Shown piece after piece: positions 56,489 through 63,955 of a stretch of DNA of 64,000 nt; positions within the stretch are counted from its first letter, which is position 1; every line of letters begins with the position of its first letter. The notes under the pieces are model-generated. The model ran no database searches and was not told the DNA's origin. It saw only the letters and a program-made list of their open reading frames with translations. The stretch is from a virus. The position numbers were made by a program, and so were the translations under genes. The DNA is taken from positions 1-64,000 of the IMG/VR virus record IMGVR_UViG_3300033143_003083; one strand, 5' to 3'.

Positions 56489-57190
56489 TTATTGTACTTG
56501 AGGCATTACCATGAATATGAGTTCATTTACTTCGATGTAAAGGATACCCATATCACCAACTCCAAGTTCAACCGAGTCATTGTTTTTGATAGCATGACGA
56601 AGTAATCTCATTACGCTATCTGTTCGCCAATCGTAAGACCATTCACCACTACATTGATCAGCGATCACATCGGTAAATGAATCAGAACCATCATCAAACA
56701 TTTCAATGACTGTTTCGTTATTTATGCCTGTTATAGAAAGTATGTTTGAGTTCATTGCCTGATTAGCTTTGATTAAGTTTGTGATGTATTCTTTTGTTAA
56801 TGTTATAACATTATTAACAGCATCATCAATAGTACCAGACGGAACATTTATAGTTTGTGGATTGGCAAAGGTGAATGAAACTTTCTTTCTGCTTTCTTTG
56901 AATGTCACAGACTTGACATAATCTTCTACTTCAACCTGTGACACTTTTGTTTTACTCAAATCAAATAGATTCATTCTGCCGAGCATCACTGGTACACGTG
57001 TGATACCCATAGTGGTGTCAACTATGTTACTGTCAACTTCTGATACTAAAACGATGGACGGTCTTTCTTCATCACTGGTACTGTCAGCACCACGAATCAC
57101 TACCCCGTCTTCTTTCTTTTCAATAATAATTTCTTTGATGCCAGCAACATTAATAGTTTCTAACACGCTATGTAAACGTTCGATGTTCAT
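56489..57190 (-). CDS. gp45: Sliding clamp, gp45-like (probable)
   Basis: 233 residues, close to T4 gp45 (228). Two similar halves: ITRVPVMLGRMNLFDLSKT with following strands, then ECSGEWSYDW-like and SVMRLLRHAIKNNDSVELG, ending VGDMGILYIEVNELIFMVMP, the typical terminal strand pair of processivity clamps. Context is replication (gp32, polymerase). Sequence similarity is weak, so the fold call rests on length, pattern and position. Confidence 0.5.
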   Translation of the reverse strand: MNIERLHSVLETINVAGIKEIIIEKKEDGVVIRGADSTSDEERPSIVLVSEVDSNIVDTTMGITRVPVMLGRMNLFDLSKTKVSQVEVEDYVKSVTFKESRKKVSFTFANPQTINVPSGTIDDAVNNVITLTKEYITNLIKANQAMNSNILSITGINNETVIEMFDDGSDSFTDVIADQCSGEWSYDWRTDSVMRLLRHAIKNNDSVELGVGDMGILYIEVNELIFMVMPQVQ

Positions 57191-57204
57191 TGTGGTTTCC
57201 TCTT

Positions 57205-57660
57205 TTATAACTTCTTAAATTCTTCGTGTGCTTCTAACAGTTGAAGAATGTTATTATAACTTTTTCTATTACATGCATCAACATTATTGGTTTCATCTGT
57301 AGAATATATTAACTGCCTAAGACAACGTAAATCTTTTTTTACAATAGTTGAGTCTTGGTTGTTATATCTGTCCAACCAATCTTGTGCCTCATTGTATACA
57401 TTTATAATAGTTGATGCATTTTCATCATTGAACTTACATCCTTCTATATATTCTGCTATGTCTCTCCATGAACTACCTGAATTCAATCTATCACATATGA
57501 TGCAATCTTTTAAAACTTCATCATCAAGAAATTTACTAAAATCGTTTACGTATTCAATCACCATTTTATAATGAAAAAACTTATCGACATGAGAATCATA
57601 TGGCATACTTATATACCACGATCCATCACGTCTGTGCCGTACACTAAAGTTATAACTCAC
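57205..57660 (-). CDS. Hypothetical protein, 151 aa
   Basis: MSYNFSVRHRRDGSWYISM start with a beta N-terminus; helical remainder with SGSSWRDIAEYIEG, similar to the family G tail but internal, and LQLLEAHEEFKKL at the end. 11-bp overlap with the HD hydrolase gene. Function unknown. Confidence 0.5.
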   Translation of the reverse strand: MSYNFSVRHRRDGSWYISMPYDSHVDKFFHYKMVIEYVNDFSKFLDDEVLKDCIICDRLNSGSSWRDIAEYIEGCKFNDENASTIINVYNEAQDWLDRYNNQDSTIVKKDLRCLRQLIYSTDETNNVDACNRKSYNNILQLLEAHEEFKKL

Positions 57661-58198
57661 CAGTAGTTAACTCATAAAACTTTTCCAGAAATTTCATTTC
57701 TGCGTCTTGGGGTGTCATACATTCAAGTTCGATGTCAGGTAACGGTGTTGTTATTATTTTGTTTATTGCCCAACCCTCACCTTTAGAATGCATCAACCGT
57801 TTTATCTCAATTCGTAATGCATTCATATCAGCAAGATGAACTTCTTCTGGGAAGGGTTCGGTTAACTCATATTTGGTGTAGATGGCATTCATCACTTTAC
57901 ATTCCATCATTTTATAATTTTGAAGGAATGGTTTGATTGGGCTTGCCACATCAGTCAGATATGCTTCACTTGCATCATGTAGTAACCCATACAACTTAAA
58001 TTCATCTGGGCATAACTCAGTGACTAACAAGCAATGTTCTGCTATAGAATAAAACTCAGAACAATGTCCTGTATAACGGCATTGCATTGATAACGAATGT
58101 GCAATGTCAGTTATGTTAATTTGTTCAGAAATTGGGTTCAAAAAATCAAACTTGATGCCACTGTATGTTTCAATGTAATTATCTATTTTGTTGTCCAT
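57650..58198 (-). CDS. HD-domain phosphohydrolase
   Basis: 182 residues. TDIAHSLSMQCRYTGH, FYSIAEHCLLV (first His), YGLLHDASEAYLTDV (HD pair) and a later HLADMNALRIE (final Asp) give the H...HD...D metal-site order of YfbR-type 5'-nucleotidases, which hydrolyse dNMPs. Likely to serve nucleotide pools next to the polymerase genes. Confidence 0.75.
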   Translation of the reverse strand: MDNKIDNYIETYSGIKFDFLNPISEQINITDIAHSLSMQCRYTGHCSEFYSIAEHCLLVTELCPDEFKLYGLLHDASEAYLTDVASPIKPFLQNYKMMECKVMNAIYTKYELTEPFPEEVHLADMNALRIEIKRLMHSKGEGWAINKIITTPLPDIELECMTPQDAEMKFLEKFYELTTGEL

Positions 58199-58205
58199 AA
58201 TATAC

Positions 58206-59087
58206 CTAATATTTTAGTAAAGATGAAGTTAATGCATTCTGTCTGGACTTCCGGTCATAACCGATAGGAGTCAAAAATATATTAACTTTCTTCAACACGG
58301 TGTTCCATTGTGATTTCCAATCAACTTCAAGTTGGTCTATGAAGTCGGGTAACACTTCTGCATCAACAGGAACAGCAATATACTTAAACGTTGGATGGTT
58401 AAGGTACACAATACGCACCTTGTCACCAGACATAATTTTAGTATCACTTGAACCACACAAAGAGTTATAATTCATAGACGCTCTTACGTGGTAGGGGAAT
58501 CCTTTCATATTCTTGGCACTTTCGTACTTCACTTCATACTTCTTCAAACTCTTAACTGCTTTTGGATTTCCAATATCAAGGAAAGACATATCATGATATT
58601 CTTCTTCAAAGGTGTCAACAAATATTTTCACTTCTTCGTAACTTTTTTTATCCATTAACAATTCAACAAGATCCGTCAACATACTTTGTATAATTTTAGG
58701 TGTGTCTGATTTCTTAATGGCAACACCCATGATCTTCAGCTTATCAACTTCAACACCTTCCATGTCAACCAGATGCATCACATACATCTTCTTACCAAGG
58801 AAGTATGCTTTGTCTGCTACTGCTTCTCTGTCTGTTTGTATCACACGTGAACGATTCCAATCAGAGTTAAACACGTCCTTCATGAATTGGGGGAATGCAT
58901 CATTTGCTTCCTTACCAATCATATCAGCAAACTCAATAACTTCTTTCTTGTCTGCATCTTTATCAAACTTACACGATAGATCTATGTAAGCTGAATCGGT
59001 ATCACCTGCTATGATGTGTTTAGGGTGGTATTTGATATACTCATTGATAACCCCCGTAAACACAAATGTATTAAAATTCTTACTCAT
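58206..59087 (-). CDS. 43B: DNA polymerase B-family, C-terminal part (split gene)
   Basis: 293 residues. IAGDTDSAYIDLS (about 27-39) is polymerase motif C with the catalytic Asp pair. GKKMYVMHLVDMEG and KLKIMGVAIKKSDTPKIIQ follow as in T4 gp43, and the thumb ends with KSRQNALTSSLLKY. It has its own ATG and lacks everything upstream of motif C, which lies in the ORF at 59470. A functional enzyme would need both chains. Confidence 0.85.
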   Translation of the reverse strand: MSKNFNTFVFTGVINEYIKYHPKHIIAGDTDSAYIDLSCKFDKDADKKEVIEFADMIGKEANDAFPQFMKDVFNSDWNRSRVIQTDREAVADKAYFLGKKMYVMHLVDMEGVEVDKLKIMGVAIKKSDTPKIIQSMLTDLVELLMDKKSYEEVKIFVDTFEEEYHDMSFLDIGNPKAVKSLKKYEVKYESAKNMKGFPYHVRASMNYNSLCGSSDTKIMSGDKVRIVYLNHPTFKYIAVPVDAEVLPDFIDQLEVDWKSQWNTVLKKVNIFLTPIGYDRKSRQNALTSSLLKY

Positions 59088-59247
59088 TCTTATCCACTAT
59101 TAATTGTATTTCTTCTGCTAACGTATCAGCATGATTCACTAAGTCTATCATATCAGAATTACTTTCAGTCAGATCAAGATTTCGATGCATCTTAATAAAC
59201 ACTCTGCGTAAATTTTTGATATGAGCACTTATCGTAATTTTACTCAA
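59080..59247 (-). CDS. Small protein between polymerase halves, TTG start
   Basis: 55 residues if started at the TTG at 59247 behind AAGGA (LSKITISAHIKNL read with initiator Met). A longer frame from the TTG at 59271 overlaps the previous gene. Helical: RRVFIKMHRNLDLTE and LVNHADTLAEEIQLIV. Overlaps polymerase part B by 8 bp. No homing-endonuclease motif. Confidence 0.45.
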   Translation of the reverse strand: MSKITISAHIKNLRRVFIKMHRNLDLTESNSDMIDLVNHADTLAEEIQLIVDKNE

Positions 59248-59248
59248 T

Positions 59249-59473
59249 CTATAATTCCTTATAACTATCAATCATAGTTATTATGTCATGACCTGCTTCG
59301 GTCAACTCATACAGTCCATCATTGAATACCACTAACCCATCTTCCATCAGTACCATCATGTATTCCAGATCAGATGATGCCAACATAAAATCACCAAAAT
59401 ATAATTTAGAATGTGGTTGTGTCATTGCTTTATGACATTTGTACAACCACACATGTGAGTTGTTAAAAATCAT
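59249..59473 (-). CDS. Family H small protein between polymerase halves
   Basis: 74 residues from the ATG at 59473 (MIFNNSHVWLYK), ATGA-overlapping the stop of polymerase part A. MEDGLVVFND, LYELTEAGHDIITMI and DSYKEL end match the wing-like family H C-terminus. A cassette-type gene inserted in the polymerase locus. Confidence 0.6.
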   Translation of the reverse strand: MIFNNSHVWLYKCHKAMTQPHSKLYFGDFMLASSDLEYMMVLMEDGLVVFNDGLYELTEAGHDIITMIDSYKEL

Positions 59474-61185
59474 GCTGCTTCCACTATCTGATCTGCTTTC
59501 CACATCTGGAACTTTTCAATCTGTTGTCCTGTGTGAGTTACACTTGATGCTAATGATATTGAATAGAACCTACTGTATTGATTACTGATTGCTCCGTACA
59601 GACTGTTCAGGTAAAGTTTCCTGATGTTCTGCATCATATCATAGTAATCACCTTCAGCTTTGTTACCTGCCTTATAGAACTTTTTAGATTTAGCTTTAAG
59701 TGCTTTACGTTCATCAAACCATAATCCGAGTACTTCAGGTATGATACCCAGTTCTTGATTGAAAATACTTCCGTATGCAGATATTGTATAATTCATATCT
59801 CGTAACATTTCGAATACTTCAAATCCTTTCATGGTGATCACTTCACCAGTTGATACGAATACCAAATCTATATCATCAGTACTTTGTTCAACCACCTTAA
59901 CAAAATCATGTTCATTACCATCACACTGAAACATATGTGTCTCTGGTGAAATGTTAATTGCTCTGATGACTGATGGGTACAATGCAGTTAAATCAATGCT
60001 GCTACACCACCCGTATGCTGATGCTGTTGTATCAAGTACATAACCACCTTCAAATTCTTCTTTGGTGTTGTCACCCTTATCAGGCATTATCAATTTATCT
60101 TCTCTGTCGAAATGACAGTAGTTGATAATGGTGTGTTCCAGATTCTTAATTGAACCAAACACATCAGTAAATTTGGTTGTTGCACGTGCCGTTACAGTCA
60201 CACACAATTCCATAAAATGCAACTTGTCATCTAACATCTTAAGCAGACGTGAATCATGCAAACTGTATTCAAAGAATGTCTTAGGATCTGAACGATAGAG
60301 ATCACCTAAGTCACCTCTGTATGCAAGTTTCTTAGATTTCAATTCATATTCTGCTATGGCATCCAATGCATACGATTCTCTTTCACCAAATGTAAACTTC
60401 TTATAGAGTTGCATGTAATCAACATGGGAACGTCCCACAAGAGTGTAGTGTACATATTTGTTACCGAAGTCATCCAGCTTCTCATAAAATCTGACAGAGT
60501 GACCATTACGACACATCTTTCTCAGACCTTCTGTCTCACCATAAATTTTGATACACCTTTCATAGATGTAACCAACATCGTACTTGTCACCGTTCCATGC
60601 TGAAAGTATATCTATGTCCTTTATCAACTTCAGGAATGTGTCTATGACCTGACGTTCGGTTACACAGTGATGTACGGTTAAGTTCTCACCTTCTTCACAA
60701 TCAATTTCAACTGAGTCATGAAGTACAACCATATGAAATTCATCTTTGTATCTGTCGTAAAGTGATACTGAATTGATTTCACCATAAGGATTCTCAGGTG
60801 TTGGATATCCGATACCATCAGATAAATCATAATCAACTTCAATATCGTACAACCCAACGTTAACAGTAAGGTCATCGTCCTGATAGAAATTGTTAGATAG
60901 GTATTTGTAAACGGGACTGATATCAGATTCAAATATATTCTTATGTGACTTTGTGTAGTTATTAAATTTCAACCTGTTGTCAAATTCTTGTTTGGATAAA
61001 CTGTCACCAAATAGTGACGTATGTGTACAGTTGTTCTCATTACGTCTGTAGCAATAATACGGTGCATTTTCTTCGATGTAATGTAACTCATTACTACCGT
61101 CACGATACCAACACCGGATCATGTTATTACGTTCTATTGCATCTATATAAATCTTAATTCTCCTTTTGATTATAATTATAGGCAT
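59470..61185 (-). CDS. 43A: DNA polymerase B-family, N-terminal part (split gene)
   Basis: Open frame of 571 codons. Exonuclease motifs: YDIEVDYDLSDG (Exo I, DxE), AWNGDKYDVGY (Exo II), YSLHDSRLL (Exo III). Polymerase motif A SSIDLTALYPSVIR and motif B IRKLYLNSLYGAIS are intact. It stops about 30 residues after motif B, before motif C. The N-terminus homologous to T4 gp43 begins KIYIDAIERNN, where the only codon behind the strong AAAAGGAG (spacing 7) is ATT at 61152. The ATG at 61185 lies inside a 12-bp hairpin. So the true start may be a non-ATG codon. Confidence 0.85.
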   Translation of the reverse strand: MPIIIIKRRIKIYIDAIERNNMIRCWYRDGSNELHYIEENAPYYCYRRNENNCTHTSLFGDSLSKQEFDNRLKFNNYTKSHKNIFESDISPVYKYLSNNFYQDDDLTVNVGLYDIEVDYDLSDGIGYPTPENPYGEINSVSLYDRYKDEFHMVVLHDSVEIDCEEGENLTVHHCVTERQVIDTFLKLIKDIDILSAWNGDKYDVGYIYERCIKIYGETEGLRKMCRNGHSVRFYEKLDDFGNKYVHYTLVGRSHVDYMQLYKKFTFGERESYALDAIAEYELKSKKLAYRGDLGDLYRSDPKTFFEYSLHDSRLLKMLDDKLHFMELCVTVTARATTKFTDVFGSIKNLEHTIINYCHFDREDKLIMPDKGDNTKEEFEGGYVLDTTASAYGWCSSIDLTALYPSVIRAINISPETHMFQCDGNEHDFVKVVEQSTDDIDLVFVSTGEVITMKGFEVFEMLRDMNYTISAYGSIFNQELGIIPEVLGLWFDERKALKAKSKKFYKAGNKAEGDYYDMMQNIRKLYLNSLYGAISNQYSRFYSISLASSVTHTGQQIEKFQMWKADQIVEAA

Positions 61186-61207
61186 ACCATAGTGATATGC
61201 CTATAAT
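61175..61207 (-). promoter_or_regulatory. 12-bp hairpin just upstream of the polymerase ribosome site
   Basis: Perfect inverted repeat ATTATAGGCATA / TATGCCTATAAT with a 9-nt loop, ending about 8 nt before AAAAGGAG on the minus strand. T4 and RB69 gp43 repress their own translation by binding a hairpin at this position, so an autogenous operator is the natural reading; sequence similarity to those operators was not tested. Confidence 0.5.
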
Positions 61208-61216
61208 CTTGGTCAT

Positions 61217-61234
61217 TGACTCATATATGAGTCA
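61217..61234. repeat. 18-bp perfect palindrome TGACTCATATATGAGTCA
   Basis: Located between the DsbA-like gene and the polymerase. Its right half TATATGAGTCA recurs at 61255-61265, with a short ACGG...CCGT inverted repeat between them. Could be a regulator-binding site or part of a transcription terminator. Confidence 0.6.
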
Positions 61235-61274
61235 TAACACGGCGTTATGCACCGTATATGAGTCAGTTCTTAAA

Positions 61275-61553
61275 CTATGCTTCTGGGTTGTGTGAGTATA
61301 TCCCAAGTTCTTCTGCAAGATCCAGTAACTCAGTAACATCAGCATTAACTTTATCAGCATTGTTCTTGTATGCCAGTTTAGATAACTTCTTAAAAGTTAC
61401 AGGCATCATTTCAAGTTGTGCTTTTACGTTTTCGCAAATGGTTTTTTGAAGGTCGTGTTCTGCTTGCACACGGTAATGGGAGTTAACCATTTCCTGTACG
61501 TTTTCTTTTAACTTTTGTGTTTTCTCCGTTGGAGACATTGTTTCGCTTGACAT
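61275..61553 (-). CDS. DsbA-like dsDNA-binding protein (T4-type)
   Basis: 92 residues, all-helical. The C-terminal FKKLSKLAYKNNADKVNADVTELLDL region parallels T4 DsbA (FNRLLALYHKDN with a following acidic helix), a small late-promoter dsDNA-binding protein. An N-terminal helix with QKLKENVQEMVNSHYRV precedes it. Confidence 0.55.
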   Translation of the reverse strand: MSSETMSPTEKTQKLKENVQEMVNSHYRVQAEHDLQKTICENVKAQLEMMPVTFKKLSKLAYKNNADKVNADVTELLDLAEELGIYSHNPEA

Positions 61554-61577
61554 GGTACTATTTCCTTTTTGTTGTTG

Positions 61578-61940
61578 TTATTTTGTTAACATTTTAGATG
61601 CATACATGTTGTTGATTGAATTCGTCATTCCTGCCCAATGCCATTCATCATTAACATACTGATCATATTCACCAGAATTCAATTCAATTTCAGTTTCAGT
61701 AGCAAGTTCAAGCATACCGATAATTCTGTCATAATCTTTGATGTTGTGTTGTGGCACTGACATATCAAGATTGGTAATGTACTTTTCACCACATGATGCT
61801 TTACGTAATGCATCTTCAAGTTTTTCACGCACTTCTGCATGATAACCAAGGATTGCTTCGTTATAAAGTTCTTCGTGTTTAGTTTTGTTTTCTTTTAATA
61901 TTTTGATAAGTTCATTCTTATCCACATTGATACTATGCAT
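61578..61940 (-). CDS. Conserved phage protein of unknown function
   Basis: 120 residues: VDKNELIKILKENKTKHEEL start, a helix GYHAEVREKLEDALRKA, then NIKDYDRIIGMLELATETEIEL and YVNDEWHWAG. This DYDRxIxMLExxTxxEIEL...YxxDxWxW pattern is widespread in phage hypothetical proteins. Helical; no known activity. Confidence 0.6.
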   Translation of the reverse strand: MHSINVDKNELIKILKENKTKHEELYNEAILGYHAEVREKLEDALRKASCGEKYITNLDMSVPQHNIKDYDRIIGMLELATETEIELNSGEYDQYVNDEWHWAGMTNSINNMYASKMLTK

Positions 61941-61959
61941 TTCGTTTCCCCTTTGTGTT

Positions 61960-62036
61960 TGGTTGCAGGGGGTGGATTTGAACCACCGACCTTCGGGTTA
62001 TGAACCCGACAAGCTACCTGACTGCTCCACCCTGCT
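61960..62036 (-). tRNA. tRNA-Met (CAT), initiator type (fMet)
   Basis: 77 nt with encoded CCA. Anticodon loop TTCATAA. Initiator marks: 1-72 mismatch (A1:A72) with an otherwise paired acceptor GCAGGG/CCCTGC, and three consecutive G-C pairs closing the anticodon stem (TCGGG/CCCGA). D-arm GAGC...GCTT includes a G-T pair; T-arm GGTGG-TTCAAAT-CCACC. Confidence 0.9.
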
Positions 62037-62041
62037 ATTGT

Positions 62042-62338
62042 TTACCTACGCTTAACACGTTTCAACTTACGTCTTTGGCGTAACCTTGTTGAACGTTTGA
62101 AGTTCCTGCGTCTTGCTGATTTGCCTTTTCTGGCAGCTTTGCGACCTGCACGTTTTCTTCGTATCCGTTCTTTAGAACCTTGTTTCTTACATCTTGTTCC
62201 AGACAATGTGTAACCATGAGGGCATTTCCGCTTACGTACTACCTTACCCTTACGTACTCGCCTGACTCGTCTTGCTGTAACTTCAACGATAAGGTCAAGT
62301 TCTACCTGCTCTGATTCCAATATGTCTGTGAAACTCAT
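62042..62338 (-). CDS. Arg/Lys-rich late protein, possible internal head protein
   Basis: 98 residues: MSFTDILESEQVELDLIVE start, then VTARRVRRVRKGKVVRKRK, CPHGYTLSGTRCKKQG (paired Cys) and a tail that is almost only R, K, A and G. The ILE-S near the N-terminus fits a prohead-protease or capsid-targeting site. Highly basic DNA-binding protein; a DNA-condensing internal head protein is plausible. Late box at 62363 and CGGAG in the leader. Confidence 0.5.
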   Translation of the reverse strand: MSFTDILESEQVELDLIVEVTARRVRRVRKGKVVRKRKCPHGYTLSGTRCKKQGSKERIRRKRAGRKAARKGKSARRRNFKRSTRLRQRRKLKRVKRR

Positions 62339-62362
62339 GTAATAAATTCTCCGTGTTAGAAG

Positions 62363-62370
62363 TATTTATC
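62363..62370 (-). promoter_or_regulatory. Late box GATAAATA
   Basis: Minus strand GATAAATAC, about 25 nt before the ATG at 62338; overlaps the end of the previous gene. Confidence 0.45.
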
Positions 62371-62623
62371 GCATTTGTCTTGCTAATGCTTCGAGTTCGA
62401 TCATCTTGTCATTCAGATAATGTGCTGCGAAGAATTTGAATCCATAATCTTCTATATTCTTGATTAAATGGATACCATCAGTCTCCAATTTCTTATCATT
62501 GTCAGATTGATGGTTGTGATTGTATCGGTGTTTTCTCAGTATTGAGTATTTAAGTCTGTTGAATTTTACTTCAATCCAATGGAGTTCAGTTGGATCGTAC
62601 TTCTTCTTATGCTGAAAAGACAT
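62366..62623 (-). CDS. Small basic hypothetical protein
   Basis: 85 residues: MSFQHKKKYDPTELHWIEVK start; LRKHRYNHNHQSDNDKKL His/Asn-rich middle; EDYGFKFFAAHYLNDKMI. Not recognised. Confidence 0.5.
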   Translation of the reverse strand: MSFQHKKKYDPTELHWIEVKFNRLKYSILRKHRYNHNHQSDNDKKLETDGIHLIKNIEDYGFKFFAAHYLNDKMIELEALARQMR

Positions 62624-62655
62624 ATCGACTTTCCCCTTTTTTTATTATTATTATT

Positions 62656-62684
62656 AAAAAACCCCTCCCTCTATGGGGAGGGGG
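62656..62684 (-). terminator. Strong intrinsic terminator after the SPFH gene
   Basis: Minus strand CCCCTCCC-6-GGGAGGGG hairpin (8 bp, all but one G-C) followed by TTTTTT. Confidence 0.9.
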
Positions 62685-62713
62685 TACGCCTATACTACTT
62701 CGGTGTTACTTTA

Positions 62714-63955
62714 CTACTTTGTACCCATCTTCATATCTAACGACAAATCTTTTGCAGCTTTGATACTTAAAAGGTCAATCATATCTTGAGCACCATTCTG
62801 ACCTGATGATCCTTTAGCACCACCCATTTGGATTCGTGATACCCAATCGCCTTTGTAATCAGCTATAGCATCTGCGTACTTCGCATTAACTTGAACATAT
62901 GCTGCAAGTTTTTGCTTTAACGCGCCATCAGCTTGGAAGATTAAACGTTTCTTTTCAGCAAGACCCTGACCACGTGCAATATCACGTTTCTTGATTTCAA
63001 ACGCTGCAAGTTTCTTTTCTACTGCTTCAAGTTTAACTTGTTTGGCAACACTAACCTTTTGCTTTGCAGCAATGACTGCCACTTCCGCTTTACGTTGAGC
63101 AATAACCACTTGTTTAATCTTGACAACTTCTTCTTTGTACTGGGCTTTCTTCACATCAGCCTTACCTTGTTCTTCTGCGGTAATAGCATCTTGTTTAGCA
63201 CGTAATGCGTTTGCTTTAGATGTGATAACTGCCATCGTTGCTTCACGCTTCAATGAAATCTGCTTCAATGTTTTCTTTTCAAATGTCCAGTTAGTAATCT
63301 GTGCAGTTGAAATAGCCACACCGTAATCATCAAGTGGGTTCTTAGCATGAAGTGGCATACCCTTAACCACTTTGATTTTAGGCACATTCTTAGTCACTTT
63401 CTTACCAGTAGCAATGTCGATATCAGTTACTTTTTCCAGTACCGTTATGAAACGACCATTAGAAATTTGCGACTGAACCCATTCAATATACGTTGAACGT
63501 TTTTCTGCATATGCTGCTTCAGAAGTCATAAGACCAGCAGTAAGATTATGAGACTGTTTTACTAAAGGACGAATCAGACGATTTGCAAATCCAGCATTAG
63601 AACGGAATTCACGATGTAACGCCAGTTGTTGTTTAGGATCTAACGGTAAACGGAAACGATCTTTACCGAATACAGTACCAGTACCACCATCTTGATAACG
63701 AACTTTAACACCATTATCTGCGATTGTACCTTCTGCTTCACCACCGTCATAATCATATGTGATTACATCGTTGTACGTGGTAGTTTTGCCAAACCATTTC
63801 ATATACCAACCCGCATCAAACTTAACACGCATTGTACCATTTGGATATTGGATAACGGTACGATAACCTGCATCATTAATACCAAAACCACCCATGATAA
63901 CAATAACCACACCAATAATTAATGCACCTAATGTACCTGTTGTTTTATTTAACAT
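62714..63955 (-). CDS. SPFH/band-7 (stomatin/flotillin-like) membrane protein
   Basis: 413 residues. N-terminal TM helix at about 7-25 (TLGALIIGVVIVIMGGFGI), a beta-rich SPFH core (GYRTVIQYPNGTMRVKFDAG..., then DNGVKVRYQDGG), and a long charged coiled coil from about 220 to 370 (AEEQGKADVKKAQYKEEVVK and similar). Such proteins multimerise on membranes and guard or organise proteases and channels. In a phage it may rebuild the host envelope; the role is unknown. Confidence 0.75.
   Translation of the reverse strand: MLNKTTGTLGALIIGVVIVIMGGFGINDAGYRTVIQYPNGTMRVKFDAGWYMKWFGKTTTYNDVITYDYDGGEAEGTIADNGVKVRYQDGGTGTVFGKDRFRLPLDPKQQLALHREFRSNAGFANRLIRPLVKQSHNLTAGLMTSEAAYAEKRSTYIEWVQSQISNGRFITVLEKVTDIDIATGKKVTKNVPKIKVVKGMPLHAKNPLDDYGVAISTAQITNWTFEKKTLKQISLKREATMAVITSKANALRAKQDAITAEEQGKADVKKAQYKEEVVKIKQVVIAQRKAEVAVIAAKQKVSVAKQVKLEAVEKKLAAFEIKKRDIARGQGLAEKKRLIFQADGALKQKLAAYVQVNAKYADAIADYKGDWVSRIQMGGAKGSSGQNGAQDMIDLLSIKAAKDLSLDMKMGTK

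Noticed and set aside
59080-59503. Homing endonuclease or intron splitting the DNA polymerase
   Set aside because: The two intervening genes lack GIY-YIG, HNH or LAGLIDADG motifs, and frames overlap neighbouring coding sequence, leaving no room for an intron.
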